Shown here one piece after another: positions 1 to 12,903 of a stretch of 64,000 bases of DNA. A program made the translations under genes and the position numbers. The stretch is taken from contig NC_040011.1 of assembly GCF_000972845.2 (NCBI RefSeq), positions 25,090,379 through 25,154,378 on the forward strand, given 5' to 3'. The stretch is from Larimichthys crocea (Eukaryota; Chordata; Actinopteri; Sciaenidae). Under the pieces are notes generated by a model. That model ran no database searches and was not told where the DNA came from. It worked only from the letters and a program-made list of their open reading frames with translations. Within the stretch, counting starts at the first letter, position 1. The number at the start of each line of letters is the position of its first letter.

Positions 1-858
1 TAAGTATATGCATTTCAAATCAAAATGTGCCATGTGAAGTTAATTTTACAGGTAAAGTTATAGGTTATAATTAAAAACAGTGGCTAAATGTTCCGTCATG
101 CGACTCATCTGGCTCATCTTTTATACAGTGAGTCAGAATATGACTTGAAACATGAGTGCGATATGAGCTGGCAAATGCATTCAATGACATTTAGCCATCC
201 TGCTCAACAGCAGACAAAGAAAACACCCCTTATGGCATAAAAAGAGAAGCCTGAAAGGGGACAAAACAAACTTTTAAACAGCCACAATAAAGATACAGTC
301 AAAGGAATAATGCCTGTCAAAAAATCTGCCATAGAGAGCTGTCAGTCAAAACAATCCCTCAGAGATGCACGAAAGAAAAAATACTCTGCTGCCGTCTTGT
401 CACTCAGGCATGAATAATTCTTCAGAGGGAAAAAACAAAAGAACGAAAAGCCTGAATGAGCTGTTGATTCTGGGTTATGTGGGAAACATAATATTAGAAC
501 AGGTAGACAAAATGGTCAAAGCCCCACTTGTAACACATTCTGAGTTTTACAGTAAAAAGAAGCTCAAACATAAATTCATTTCTCTCTAAAGACCAAGTGT
601 TTCGGTGCTTTCATTTTTAACGTCTTCAAACTATCCCTAAAGAATACAAATTGAAAGGAGGGTTTTTCCAAACTTTTCAAGGCTCCAGTGCTGTGGCTTC
701 CTAGACTTAAAATAAAAATAAAAAATAAAAAAACTTTTCATGAGCTGTGGGAATACTGTATAGTGTATATAGAAACAACTTGCTGTAGTCCTCATTACCT
801 CTGTCAGATCACCAGATCTGCATTGACATCCGTGTTAAAAAGCACTGAGCAAACACTG
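1..858. other. Intergenic, nothing recognised
   Basis: AT-rich sequence. The 74- and 86-residue open frames at 365-589 and 688-948 have no recognisable domain; the second runs into the MITE. No promoter, RNA gene or repeat family was recognised. Confidence 0.5.
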
Positions 859-1268
859 AGTCTGTTTACACCTGGCAGTAACAGGCGTCTTGGGTGTTAC
901 AGTCACAAGTATACTGCTCTAAATACGTCAGTTCACACCTGGCATTAGCATGCATCTCCATCTTACTAGTTCAGTGGTAAAATCAGTTAAAACAGACAGC
1001 GTGTTCACAAACATCTGCTGCTTATCTTGGCAGGTAAGAGAGCCCAAACAGTGAAGCAAATGGAAATCAAACAGTGTGTTTCGTGTGGACCTACAGCATG
1101 ACAGTTGAGTAGTTGGTCCTTCAATATTGAGCTATGTGGTCAAATACGTCTCAGACTACCTCAGCTAGTGGATTTAGAGTCACAATGCATCTTGGTGGTC
1201 ATTTACACTTGTATATACAGTAGAGCTGTCTGCTTGTGATATATGTTAATACCAGGTGTAAACAGACT
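859..1268. mobile_element. MITE-like non-autonomous DNA transposon, about 410 bp
   Basis: Terminal inverted repeats of about 25 bp frame the segment. The left end at 859-883 reads AGTCTGTTTACACCTGG and continues CAGTAACA. The right end at 1244-1268, on the minus strand, reads the same 17 bases and continues TATTAACA. A related internal motif, TTCACACCTGGCATTAGCA, lies at about 930-950. No open frame of note is inside. I could not find a clear target-site duplication, so the superfamily is unassigned. Confidence 0.6.
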
Positions 1269-3491
1269 TATAGATATTAATAGAAATGTCTCTTCAGCCC
1301 AGTTTAGGGACTATTTTGCAGATTAAATAGTTAATTAAAATGTTCTAGCTTTTTACCTCATTTTAAAATCTTTTTCTACTTTGAAATTAACTAAAAGGCT
1401 CCATATTAAACAATAAAAGCGGGTGTCTGAGCAGAGATGCAGTTACTAAGATGTGGTTGAGTTGAGAATTTATCTATACACTCTCTCTCTTTGTTTCCGT
1501 CGCCTCATCTTACTCCCTCACTGGCCTCCCTTTGAAGATATGAAGATGCTCTCTTCAAAGTCATATGTTATTTGATTCAAAGAAAGCTAGTGCTTTTAAC
1601 ATCTGGCAATTATCGCTCCCTCACTCTTGTGTCTGAAAATAAACAGCAGGGGCTCTAAAGATAAACACACGTGTGAATACATGATTGATGTGTTACATAC
1701 TAACAGTGATGCTGACGGGGCAGTGCACCTCACAATGCTGCAAAAATTTCAGTGAGTGCTTCATTAGTGCTTTCTGAAGTGCACGTAATATTGCTGGCAA
1801 GGTGACTTTTTTTCCCCTCAGTTGTTAAGTATGTCCATGTATAATTGATGCATGGCCTTCAGCTAAATATTCAAAGCTTACTATAATTTTCAACACCACC
1901 CATCAATCCAAAACCTACATCACGCTGCTGCAGGAAAAAAAAACAAATGCACCATAAGATAAGTGCCAAATTTAATGATAATCTTTCTGTACATCTTATC
2001 GTCATTCAGACTTTGCTGTCACTAAACACCAACTCCCTGCATTAGTTGTCATTAAGATGAATGTATATTCCAGAACAAATGGCGATAGCAAACTTTAATT
2101 GCTTAACTGAATGACCCAACTTAATTTGTATGGCAGTTTACAAAAAAAAAAAAAACTTGCTTTAAGAGAAAGAAGAAAAGATGAAAAAGGAGATAAAGAC
2201 AAAGACAAGACAGGTCACATTAAATTGTCCAGGAGAATGAGATAACACTTGTTCATTCTTTTGGGGCCCTAGCAATTACCCACGATTGCAAAAGCAACTG
2301 ATAGGGCTATTGTTGGACCCCCAGAGGGTTAACAGACCCTACTTATCTTAGTTATTTAATTTAACCTGTAATATTTGGCTGAATAAATCTACACTTTGTT
2401 ACTTTACATCCATGCTGCACACTTTCACACTGATCAGCCAAGTTTTCAGAGGTCAGAAGAAAAAAATCACTTTGTCAATACAGTACAGAGGTGTCTGGCC
2501 TATATTAGGAGTACAATACTAGTACATTTAGTTATGACCTGTTTGAGAAGGGATACAGAAGATGTGCAAAAGCAAACTGAGGAATGAAATTAACTGATAC
2601 AAGTTTGTGAAATGAATTGTCAGCCTTATAACCATGCCAAATAACTAGCTGTAGTTGTACAGTTCATAGTCATCCAGCTATTACATTATTGATTTGTGAA
2701 AATAACTGTTTACTAATATTTTCAAAGCAAATACTGGCTAAATGTCTAAAGAAGGTAAATGGGCTGACAATTTAGACATCCTCTGAATTTTTGACAGTAT
2801 AGGAGATTTTAATTGGGCCATGTTGGACCTATGGCCCCAGTGAAATTGTTTCTTACACGCATGTATAGATCCACGTGTTAATATTAATATTCAAAGATTC
2901 GTCCTGGCAAAGCTGACATTTGTTATCATGTCAAAAAAATAAATTGCATGTTGGTGTCAGCAGACTGTTTTTTCCAATTTCACAGATCAAGGACATTCTT
3001 AGATGGAAATCTGTTCGAGCAATGAACTTATATTTGTTTCTTCATCGTTACTGTTGAAGTTTTCAATTATCTCCATGTGGATTCCTCTCAAGCATGTTTG
3101 CCTTTCAAAAAAAAAACGTGCATTTCATCTGAACTATTCAACGGTTTCTATCAAACATTAGGTAGACTGAGTAAATAAGAAATCAAGAAGTCATTATTGT
3201 AGTCTGGTTGAATTTACTGAGGTTGCAGACATCAGAAAATCAATTCTCAAGATAAATATTATCATTACTGAGAAAGAGTGTAGAGAGACCTGGACCTCAC
3301 TAATTATCTTATTATTATCGGAGATGACTTGTCTTCACATAATGTGAAAAAAAGGTAAAATAAAAAAATATATATTGTTATTTCTTAGATTAATGATATG
3401 CTACATGAAACAAAATAAGCTGGTTTAAGGTTGGTTGTTTTACTGGAATCTTTCATTGGAATCTGGAATCAGCATTTTACTGTTGTCAAGG
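1269..3491. other. Intergenic, nothing recognised
   Basis: AT-rich sequence with A-runs (for example near 2141) and no convincing frame. The stretch leading into 3492 may hold unrecognised transposon sequence. Confidence 0.5.
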
Positions 3492-3662
3492 AATTTATAA
3501 TAATGCATATTTTATAAACTGATCATATGTTGTGTAAAACAAACTTCTACATCAGTGAAGTAGAAGTAAAAAATAGCATAAAACTAAAATATTTAAATAA
3601 TACAAGTACAGGTACCATAATTCGATTCTTTGAGTAAATGTACTTAGTGACTTCGTCCACTG
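3492..3662 (+). mobile_element. Right end of a degraded teleost DNA transposon (cagtggtgg family)
   Basis: The segment follows the 3' half of a very common percomorph repeat: AAACTGATCATATG, then GAAGTAGAAGTA, then TGAGTAAATGTACTTAG, ending GTCCACTG where the family normally ends in CCACCACTG. The left half is missing. A second, complementary copy that keeps the left end lies at 20804-21151. Recognition is from memory of the family. Confidence 0.55.
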
Positions 3663-4163
3663 GTCAGTTACCTTGTAACATGATCATGCAGTTTCAAAAG
3701 TTGCTTCTGGGGTTGGCATTTTCAGGTGCTGCTTGGGTGCTCTGACATCTAAGATGTGACAGGTTGATTTTGACATTTGAAACATACTATTAATGTTGAG
3801 CTGCACTGAACTGCATTACCACCTACCAATAATTTTACTTTGACTGTGATAAATTACCTATCTGAAGTCATTTAAAGTCTCTGCAATTTTATTTTCTATA
3901 TGGAATTGAAAATAATGGTTGCATCCATCAATGGAAAACACTGTGGCTTGGAAAATGGTGAACATAATGGAAAGTACAGAGCAGTCAGAATGTATAAGGA
4001 CAGTGGTAATTTTTTTGTTGTGTTGGCTCTGTACTCCTGTGTATTGGATTCAAAATGAAACAATGGTTGTGATGTTTAAGTAGGCTACCTACTTTCAGCC
4101 TCAATTTCAGGATATATACACCCATATCAGAAAATCAGTCTAAGGACTATAGCTGTTTCTGAA

Positions 4164-4520
4164 TACACTTCTGATCAAAATCTTAAGACCAGGTGAAAGA
4201 TTACTACTATTCACATTTCGCGCTGGTGGAACTTAACCAGACAGCAAGTAGAGCTTTAAAATGCAAAAAGAAGAAACAGTGACAATGACTGTCAATGACA
4301 ATGACAATGACTGTCTTACTGCGTCCAAGCATGGCAGGGATGGCGTGTTGCAAGAGGCCTTGCTTGTGCAGCTCAACAATTCTTCCACGTTCAAAGATAG
4401 AAAATCTTTTTTGCCTATGTCATCAGGGGGTCATGACAGCATGAATGCCTGATAGAAAATGACATGAAAGCCAGATTTTTGGGCAGATTTAGACTTTTTA
4501 AGGCTTTTTTTATGCTTGAC
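4164..4520 (-). pseudogene. Tc1/mariner-type transposon fragment with transposase N-terminal remnant
   Basis: The left edge reads CTTCTGATCAAAATCTTAAG, typical of a Tc1/mariner terminal repeat in fish. On the minus strand, about 4322-4405 encodes FERGRIVELHKQGL followed by QHAIPAMLGR. This matches the first helix-turn-helix of Tc1-like transposases that binds the inverted repeat. The catalytic DDE part is absent: the segment passes straight from the terminus to the N-terminal region, so the element is an internal-deletion derivative or a truncated relic. No right terminal repeat was found. A GACAATGACTGTC-type small duplication sits at 4281-4316. Confidence 0.6.
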
Positions 4521-7500
4521 TTGACTAGGGTTTGTGAGCATTTAAATCAAGTAAACACAAATGCAACACACAGCTAAAATCAGCCAACAAGAACAATAAA
4601 TACGCATACAGATGCACAGAAGATCAGTTACGATAGTGCAAAAAGGCAAGAAACAACTTTTCTTTCAAGGGTGAGGAACTTGTTATAAGAGTGGATGCAC
4701 ATTTATAGTTCAGTGGTGGCTGATATGCTCTTTCAAGAGTGGGAAGGAAGTATTTTAGTTCTCCTGCAGACTTACTGAAAGAATAGACTGAGCTGACAAG
4801 TTATGGCTTGCCGTACCGGGCTAGAAAATGAAAGTTCAGACATGTTCAATTAAACTATGGTAGATCCAGCAATTTTCATTTCTTTGCAGAGATTCAGTCT
4901 TGTGTTTCTTGTAACCCTTACCCTTTGTCAGCAGGGTGGCTTAGTGAGTTGAAACACTATTACACTATATTACAGATGGAAAAACAAGGTTCAAAATATC
5001 ACATCAGCAAACAGAAATTCTGCTCCAGTGTCCATGAGAATGACAGCAAATCTATCACCTCTACAGAGAAAGTGAAATAAGCATTCCCCATGGGGCTCAC
5101 ATTGTCTAGTGTGATCAAGGCTTTACTTTTACATTTTTTGCTATATGCATGACTTGCTTAGACATTTGGGGAGGATAGCAGTTGGTGACATAGTAAATAC
5201 AAAACGTGTGTGATTACAATTGAGATATCCACAATGGTACACTCTCCATAGTCAAAACATTCTTTGTGAAAAGCCTCCATCAACTTGGTGTGATATTGCT
5301 TCATCAAAGGTGAGAGAAATATAAATTACCTTTTATCAGTTGTCAGTAAGATAGCTTGGAGAAGTGAAATCAGCTGGAGTATTCTTGTCTTTTAATGTCA
5401 AACTTGAAGGTAACAATGCTGATTGATGCCGAAAGGATGTGCAAGACCTTGGGAAAAGTTACTTTAACTTTGGTGTTCATCGTGTTTCATGGTGCAACTT
5501 TACAAGGTAACATGGCAACATGACAGACTTAATGTCTACTTGATCCATTCAGCAGTGTCTATCTCCGGGTTTTCCAGTTCCCAGGAGTTTGCAAGGAAAG
5601 ACAAAAGCAGACAAGAGAAATGAGCACCTGCCTAATATATTGATTCACTACAACATGAGCGTCCACTGGAGCCCTATAGAGGTGCTGGCATACCAGAAGC
5701 TCCTATATATTTTATATGTTAATACACAGTAGTCATGGAACTGCATCTTTCCCTGGTCCTCTAAAGCATGTGAAAGATGGATCTACACATTTGACACTTC
5801 TATCACTTTGGCACTGCAGTATTTGGTGCAATGTAGCCAAATGGATCTGTCTTTTACCGTTGCCATCTATTTACCAAAAAAAATAAACTGCAGGTCTTTC
5901 ACAAGACCAGTTAACTCATTATATGGCCATCTATGCGATAGAAGAGATTTCACAAAGTAATCTTTAAAGTTTCTTTATGTAGCAAAAGAGATTATACTGT
6001 AGTTGATTGATAATAAAGAAGCAAACTTAGTCCTTAAAAATGCAACAACAACCCTCTTTGCAGAGGTTTGAGCTGAAACACATCATTTAGAGCTATTTCT
6101 CTGTGTATTTTAAATCTATAAATTCACAGCTGTAAGCTGGTACAATAAAATGACCATTCCAAGAAAAAAAAACACTCAGCAGGCAGGCAGATGGAGAAAC
6201 TCAAAATGGGTCACGGTAAAGGGGTGATTCCCTAGGAAATAGCCCAGTGCCCGAAGGGCCACAGTATACCATAATGTAGTGACACGGATACCGAGGATTT
6301 AAGTAGCCACATAAGGGCAGAAGTAAAGGTGTGTTGTAGCAAGTCTCTTGCTATTATGAGACCGTTCTATAACTTGTACTCGGAATGCTTTCCAGAAAAA
6401 GTTTATTTTTTTTAATCTATTTAGGTTAACTGTGATTATCTAACTACACTGGTTTAGCAATCACCACCTAATTACAGCACAAACATCAGCCAATTAGAAA
6501 AATCCAGGAAAAAAAAAAGAAAAAATGTCAACCGCTAAAGTGAACCAAAGAGACCTCCTATTTTGCCACACCGCCAGACAACTCAAAAGTGGCTAAGTGA
6601 CTGCAGGTGATGATGAGATGTTGTGACTGTGGAGGCTGGAGGTGTAGGCTGCCTACAAAAGTGCAAATTTCTCTGTTGCTTATCTTCTTCTGCTGTTTCA
6701 AATGACTTTGAAAAAACTGTGAATATTTCTAAACAATACTGGTACTTGATGATTAAAAAATGCCACATTTACTCATTATCTACATTTCATAGAAACAAGC
6801 TGTGTCTTCACTTATTGGTGGAAAGAAAAACAGACGCAGAGAGAAAGAGAAATATAACAGGAAAAATGATCATGCTTCAACACTTTTCCACAAATTATAG
6901 CAGCGTTTCTGAAGAGTGAGATGATGTCTTATTTTGCCTCAGTGAAGGAAATCTGCTCCTTTAAACAAGTTCTAGCTACAATTAAATTGCATTTTTTTTT
7001 CTTGCTATAGCAGTGATTCGCAATGACCCAGCTACAATCTGGAACTGGTCCACAGTGTTCGCCACTGTGCTGGATAATTGTTGTTTTATAAGAACCATGC
7101 TTTCGTGTTGTTAATTCACTTGGAAGTTTGGGCTTCACTGTGCAGAAAGATATATGTGAAGTCACTTACCTTAGATTCCTCTGCAATTTTAGTTTAAAGC
7201 AGTACATTTTAGTGTACATACACTGAAAATGAACTTTCTAGTGAAGTAGGTGGCATCTTGTGGCTGACATATTTGCATATTCATAGATTTTGGATTCTTG
7301 AATGAAGGAGAACAATGTGGAAGTCCCATCAAGCATAAAATGTTATTTAAACCAGATCATATTTTTATGTTATATGTTTTAGAACATGTCTTTTAAAGTA
7401 GACTTTAGTAGACGGGTCTCCAGCCCTAGCCAAGCTTGTGAATCATTACTTCTGTTTTATTTCAGTAACGACCTTTGTTTCTGCTTCATAAAGTGCCTGT

Positions 7501-10148
7501 GTTGGCATTCAGCCGCTGAAGAGAGAGGTGTGTGGACGGCTCAGGCGAGCAGCGCCAGGTGAGGTAATTGACACAGCTGGAACTGGTTATCTAATCACTC
7601 TTCCCTTTTCAACACAGTAGCATGCTGGACCTGGGCAAGAGACACACACAGACACCAAGTGAATGCACCCTCCTGTTTCAGTTGAACTTTTGTTACAGGA
7701 CTGATTGTACCTGGAGAAAGTGCGGAGGAGCTGCCGGGCACCCAAGAGCACACACAAAACATTTATTATCTGTATTATTATTATTGTGTGTCTAAAAGGT
7801 ATAACCTTCAGCTGATTGGACTGTCTGGCCTGTATCTGTGCTGACAACCCACGGTGGCAGACACTGCTAAATGCCAGAATTCATTTTAAAACACAATTAT
7901 TGTTTTAAAGCAGCTGTACAAGCTGTCAATTTCTCTTGCACACTTTATTGACAAACCAAGGTTGAAAAGAAGTGGCACTTTATGGTCCCTGAGGGAAACA
8001 ATGGCACACATGGTCACACACAAGTGTTCATCAGCAGAGACAGGCGTGTCACTGACTGTCACGTGTCATCAAACTTGATGGAGAAAATTCACCTGACCTG
8101 ACCCGAACACAGAAGCTTCTACAAGATGAAGGAAAATTCAACATGAGCTTAACCTTCAGTTGGTCTATCAGGGAGCACTAGTCCATTACCATCAGTCAAC
8201 ACAAAGTGATAAACCACCTTGATGCTCCATGAGCAAAAGTAAGAGTCATAAGGTGTGAGCTATGGAGTTACTTCTTTATCCATTAAAACCATTAGAGTCA
8301 AGGATGTTATTCTTGTGTTAGTGAGATGGTTCACTGGTGGTCTGACAGAAAGCTGTGTGGCAGAGACACTAATGGAGAGATGAGGAGTTCAGAGATAAAA
8401 AATATCACAAGGGTAAGACCTGGAATAGTAGACTTCTGTAACTGTGTTGACAAAACCCAGATCATTCCCAATCTTTATACAAATACATTGTGTGGATACG
8501 TTCAGTATTACAAGACGTAAAGTGATATTTTCTTATGCTGATAAATGATAACTTCCCTGTTTCAAATCAGTGGTCTGTAATCAGAATTTCTATGAGATAA
8601 AGGTTGTTCATCAATGAGACAATATCTTCACCTCAGAATTTCATGTGAGTTAGTGAGAACAGGCTTTAGCCTGTTAAACCCCAGTCAATAGTGTACCAGT
8701 ACATCAGCCCTTAAGAGTTAACGGTCTAATCATTTCCTGTAGTGAGTTCAAATTAAATGAACAACACCTTCTTATTATACAAAGGCCTGAGGGGAAAGGA
8801 AACTCATAAGCTGTAGCATGGAAATGTTAAAAGGCTCTTAACAAAGTGACTGCTGTGTTGATACAAACATTTCAACATTACAATACCCCGCGGCCCTCAT
8901 AATATATATGAACTGACACTTCAAAGAGACAAGACATGTTGTCACTGCCAAGTTGCCCAAGAGAAGACCGTACACTTTGACCATTGTTTATCTACTGTAT
9001 GCAGGATGATGTACATTAGTTGGTTGTAATTAGTACATTTGTTTTTGAGGGTTTTAATCAAGAGGTATTGGGAACCGGGCCAAATAACAGTCTCTTGTTA
9101 TTTTTCCTCTAAAATTAATTTCTGCTGAATTAATGAACTCACATTTCCTGGATACTGAAGGTGGTTACTGAGATATCATTACTGGCTTATGTACAAAATA
9201 AAAGAAATCCATATAATCTATCTTTGCAAATAAGTTTGTTTCAAAAACAACCTGTGAGGGAAGAAGTATGCAAATCTACATTAGAAAAATTTGATTATGA
9301 GAATAATAAAGACAAAATTTAAAAGTTGCCATTTATATGGGAAAAGATCAGAGGTCAAGAGAGACGAGGAAGAGTTTTCGAGCACATTTCATTTCTCAGC
9401 TCAGTACATATCTGTTGTCCTAAAGGATCAAGGATAGATGGTAACAGAGCCAAAGTAAGCATCAAGGAACTCCACCAGACTTCTAAAACATCACCATCAT
9501 AACACTGCCTCTGTAAGGTGGTGGAAAATATTTAAGACCTGACAGTGAGTATTTTAAGAGAGTATAGGGAGAGAATTGTAGAGTCTTAAACAATAGCTTT
9601 TATGAACAACCTTTACTTGATCACAGAGTTCCTGTATCACAATATGAGAAGGAATATGGGCTTTGAGGTTGAGTGGGGTTTTATAGATGACCACAAAATC
9701 GCAGTACAGAGGAAATGCAAATATGTTGGCTTATTCCCAGCAGAGCGAGACTCATAGTAATAATGAGAGGGGCTGAGAGAGACAAGTAGAGCCATGGGCC
9801 AAGAGCCGGCTGCCAAACAACAATAAAAAGCACTTGTGTGTGATAGATCAAGCTGTGAGAGGAAGATGAAGGGCACGCTGGGGTCAGATAGATAGAAATC
9901 CTCTGTGATCTCCACCATCTTTCACAAAGACCGTCTGTGGCATTACAGGGGACGCTAAGGGGAGACAGATGGCACGGAGGGAAGAGAGTGTATAGGAAGA
10001 AAAAGGAGAGGGGTAAAAAGAAACAAACTAAGAAAGAAACAATGAATGAGGGAACTAGACATGAATGGATTATAAAACGATGGTCCCTAGGGCACAGACA
10101 TGTAAAAGACAACCCCACTGCTCCTTCATAAGACCAGGAAGCCTAGAC

Positions 10149-10290
10149 TGAAAGAGACACAAAATGACTACAAAATAACCTGGCTGCACCATTTGTTGTC
10201 ATGTTTTCACTTTGTGTGTTTTTGTGGTTGTTTTTGTGTCACTTTGTAGTGGTGTTGCATCTCTTAGCGGCTGTTCTCTTTGCAGCCATT
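10149..10290. repeat. Degenerate minisatellite with ACAAAGAGACACAAAA-like units
   Basis: One unit reads AAAGAGACACAAAATGACTAC at about 10150-10170. A further set appears on the opposite strand at 10199-10290, with CACAAAG, CCACTACAAAG and ACAACCACAAA words. Related words recur at about 10650-10760. The pattern resembles a common teleost minisatellite but is strongly eroded, and the short open frames here are products of it. Confidence 0.3.
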
Positions 10291-12885
10291 TTTCCGTGTG
10301 ATTGCTTTGCATCCCAGATGCATTACTTGTTTTTGCTGCTTTTTCACAAGTCGAAATAAAAGATGTCAGACTTTTTCTGTGCACACAAAACGCTCATTTC
10401 TCTCAGATTTTGTGCACAGATTTGTTAGTGTTAGAGTTAGCACTTCCCCACTGCCAAGGTAATCCATCCAGCTGACAGGTGTGTCTTATAAAGATGCTGA
10501 TTAAACCGCATGACTTTACTTTGACACAGGTGTGCTTTGACATGATTAAAGGTCAGTCTAAAATGTGCAATATTATTTTGAAAAAAAAAAAATCACATGG
10601 CTAAGGCTACAGATGCATTATTATAATTGTTCAGTATAGTTCATTTGTGTCTCTGCATTGGTTGGTGTGTTTCTTTCTTGAAGTCACACTCTGCATCATT
10701 GTTGCATTGCACCTTTTTGTAGCCATTCTGCAATGTTGTGGTTGTGTCGTTCTGTGTTATAGCCTGTGCTCTGTAGGCCTGTAATCCATCCATGAAACTT
10801 GAGGGGCTTACAGGACATCTGGGATATGACTAGTTGACCTCTGGAGCTTCTGCATTGCATGGCTGGCTGAACACATTGCATCCCAGTGCTACACCAATTG
10901 AGAGAAGAGCTGGAGGTAATGAGAAGGAGTGAAATTGGGTGGGGTGTTCTTTAGTTTAGGTGTGAACCGGGGCCTTTCTTACATTAATCATAGTCAGCTG
11001 GAACATTAAATGAACCTGAGCAGTCGCCCCTCCCCGCTCTTTACCACAGCTCAAAGATGATGGAACGCCAGCAACCACTGGGGCTTTCTAGGAGTGAAAC
11101 ACTGTAAGGCGATATAGATTACTTGAGAAAGAGTACAGAGGAAGACGCAAGAGAATTTACTTCAGATTAACACACCAATACTTTGAACTATTTCACTTGT
11201 CTGCTGAAGCTTGCTGGCTTTTTCCTAAAAATCAATTAAAGAACAGATTTACCAAACCTTATAGAAGTGTTGACGACTGATGAGTATTTAAAAATCTCTC
11301 TGCCTCTCTGTGTGTCTCCAGCTATGGATCAATAACTCTTTTATACTGTCTATAATTGAAATGCTGGGAGCCTGAGGTGATTTAGTTGGCTTTAATTTCC
11401 TTGTTCGTTATGAATACAAATATAAGCCCAAGGACATTAGATCTACATTCATATACAAAACACACATAAACACATGCACACATTCTTACCCATATTAATG
11501 AAGCGTGAAGCACATTACAATTATTTTTATAGTTGAATATTCTGATGTTAATTATCTCAATTAATAGTTTTGTTTAACAATAAGAATCATTATTTAATCT
11601 ATAAAATCTAGTAAAAAAAAAATGCTAGAATCTGTATATTTGTTTTTTTGCTTTATAAAAAGACTGAAATAATTAAATGGTTATCAACAGATGCTGTTGT
11701 TCAGATTAATGTTCTGTCAGAACCTAATTATTAAATGACTAGTTGCATGCATAGTATTTGCAAGATGTATAAAGTGTTTTTTTCTTTTTTATTTAGGAAT
11801 TAACTAAAATACTCTGCCTGCCTGTACATTAAGCCAATTCCAATTTGGAAAAATCTGTCTTTACTAATGCCTAGAAGTGGCTGAAAATGTGCAGGCTTCT
11901 ATTTAATAAAAGGCGGAAAGGCACTACAGACATTCCATCTCTTCCTCTGCTTTAGTCAGGCACCTGTACACTTTACCCTCAGAGAAAGGCGAAATTACAG
12001 GGGGAAAGAGGGGAAAGTGGAGGCAGCATGGTAAAATGAGGAGGAAAGAGCAAAAGGAGTGCAGGACCTTGTTAAAAGCCCCTCTGTGACAGCCAAGGAA
12101 AGGCTGCAGCTCAGAGTCATTAAATGTGGCTGAAGCCGGAGAGAGTGACTGAAAAAAAGAAATGCACGGACAAAGAGAGAGGGTTTCAGATGTGCCTTCT
12201 GCAAAACGAGGAGAAAAGTGCTGGTTTGGAAAAAGAAGGGGAAGTAGAATCTCGCTAAAGTAACTGATGTTGGAAAAGCGTAGAAGCAGTGAGAATGAGA
12301 CAGAGAAGCAAAAATGAACGTGTGATGATCAGTTCGAGAGACTGAAACTGCTGTTCTCTATTTAAACCACAAGTTTGATGAAAATCAAAGCGTATTCTTT
12401 AGTCTTGTTAAACGAGTAAAATGTTGGAAATGGAAAATAACAAAAGAGAATAAAGACATGGAAGAATTATATCTACAGCTACGATGCGGGCAAGGGATAA
12501 TACTATGTTATGCAGTGACTAGGTTAGATGGCAGGTTTTAAGATGTGTGGCTAAATAGTTTAATGCAAGGATGTTCTAAAACTAGAAAGCTCTTACTGGG
12601 AAAGCCCACCGGGCACGTCTCCCTGTCAGATCACTAGCCTGCGACATGGTTTTAGTCAGTTTTCCATGCAGCATCAAACCTCTTCAGGAATGTTTCAGAA
12701 GTGGAGTGTTTTGTTATTTAACTATGTTACATAGTTTTGGCTGCTTTTGCGATCGGAACTTTGAACAGGATGTTTTATTTTGAAAATCTACCATATTTTC
12801 TAAGCCGTTTCTTATGTGTATGTATTGATGTATAAACTAAAGAAAAGTAGACCTAAAAACCTTTAAATAATGAAAGATAATTACT

Positions 12886-12903
12886 ACTACTACTACTACT
12901 ACT
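12886..12903 (+). repeat. Short (TAC)n microsatellite
   Basis: Six tandem copies of a TAC/ACT triplet are visible. It lies in otherwise featureless sequence. Confidence 0.8.

Noticed and set aside
9681..10118. 145-residue minus-strand frame, hydrophobic
   Set aside because: Low-complexity composition, no domain, no splice or promoter context, and a second frame is also open over part of it.
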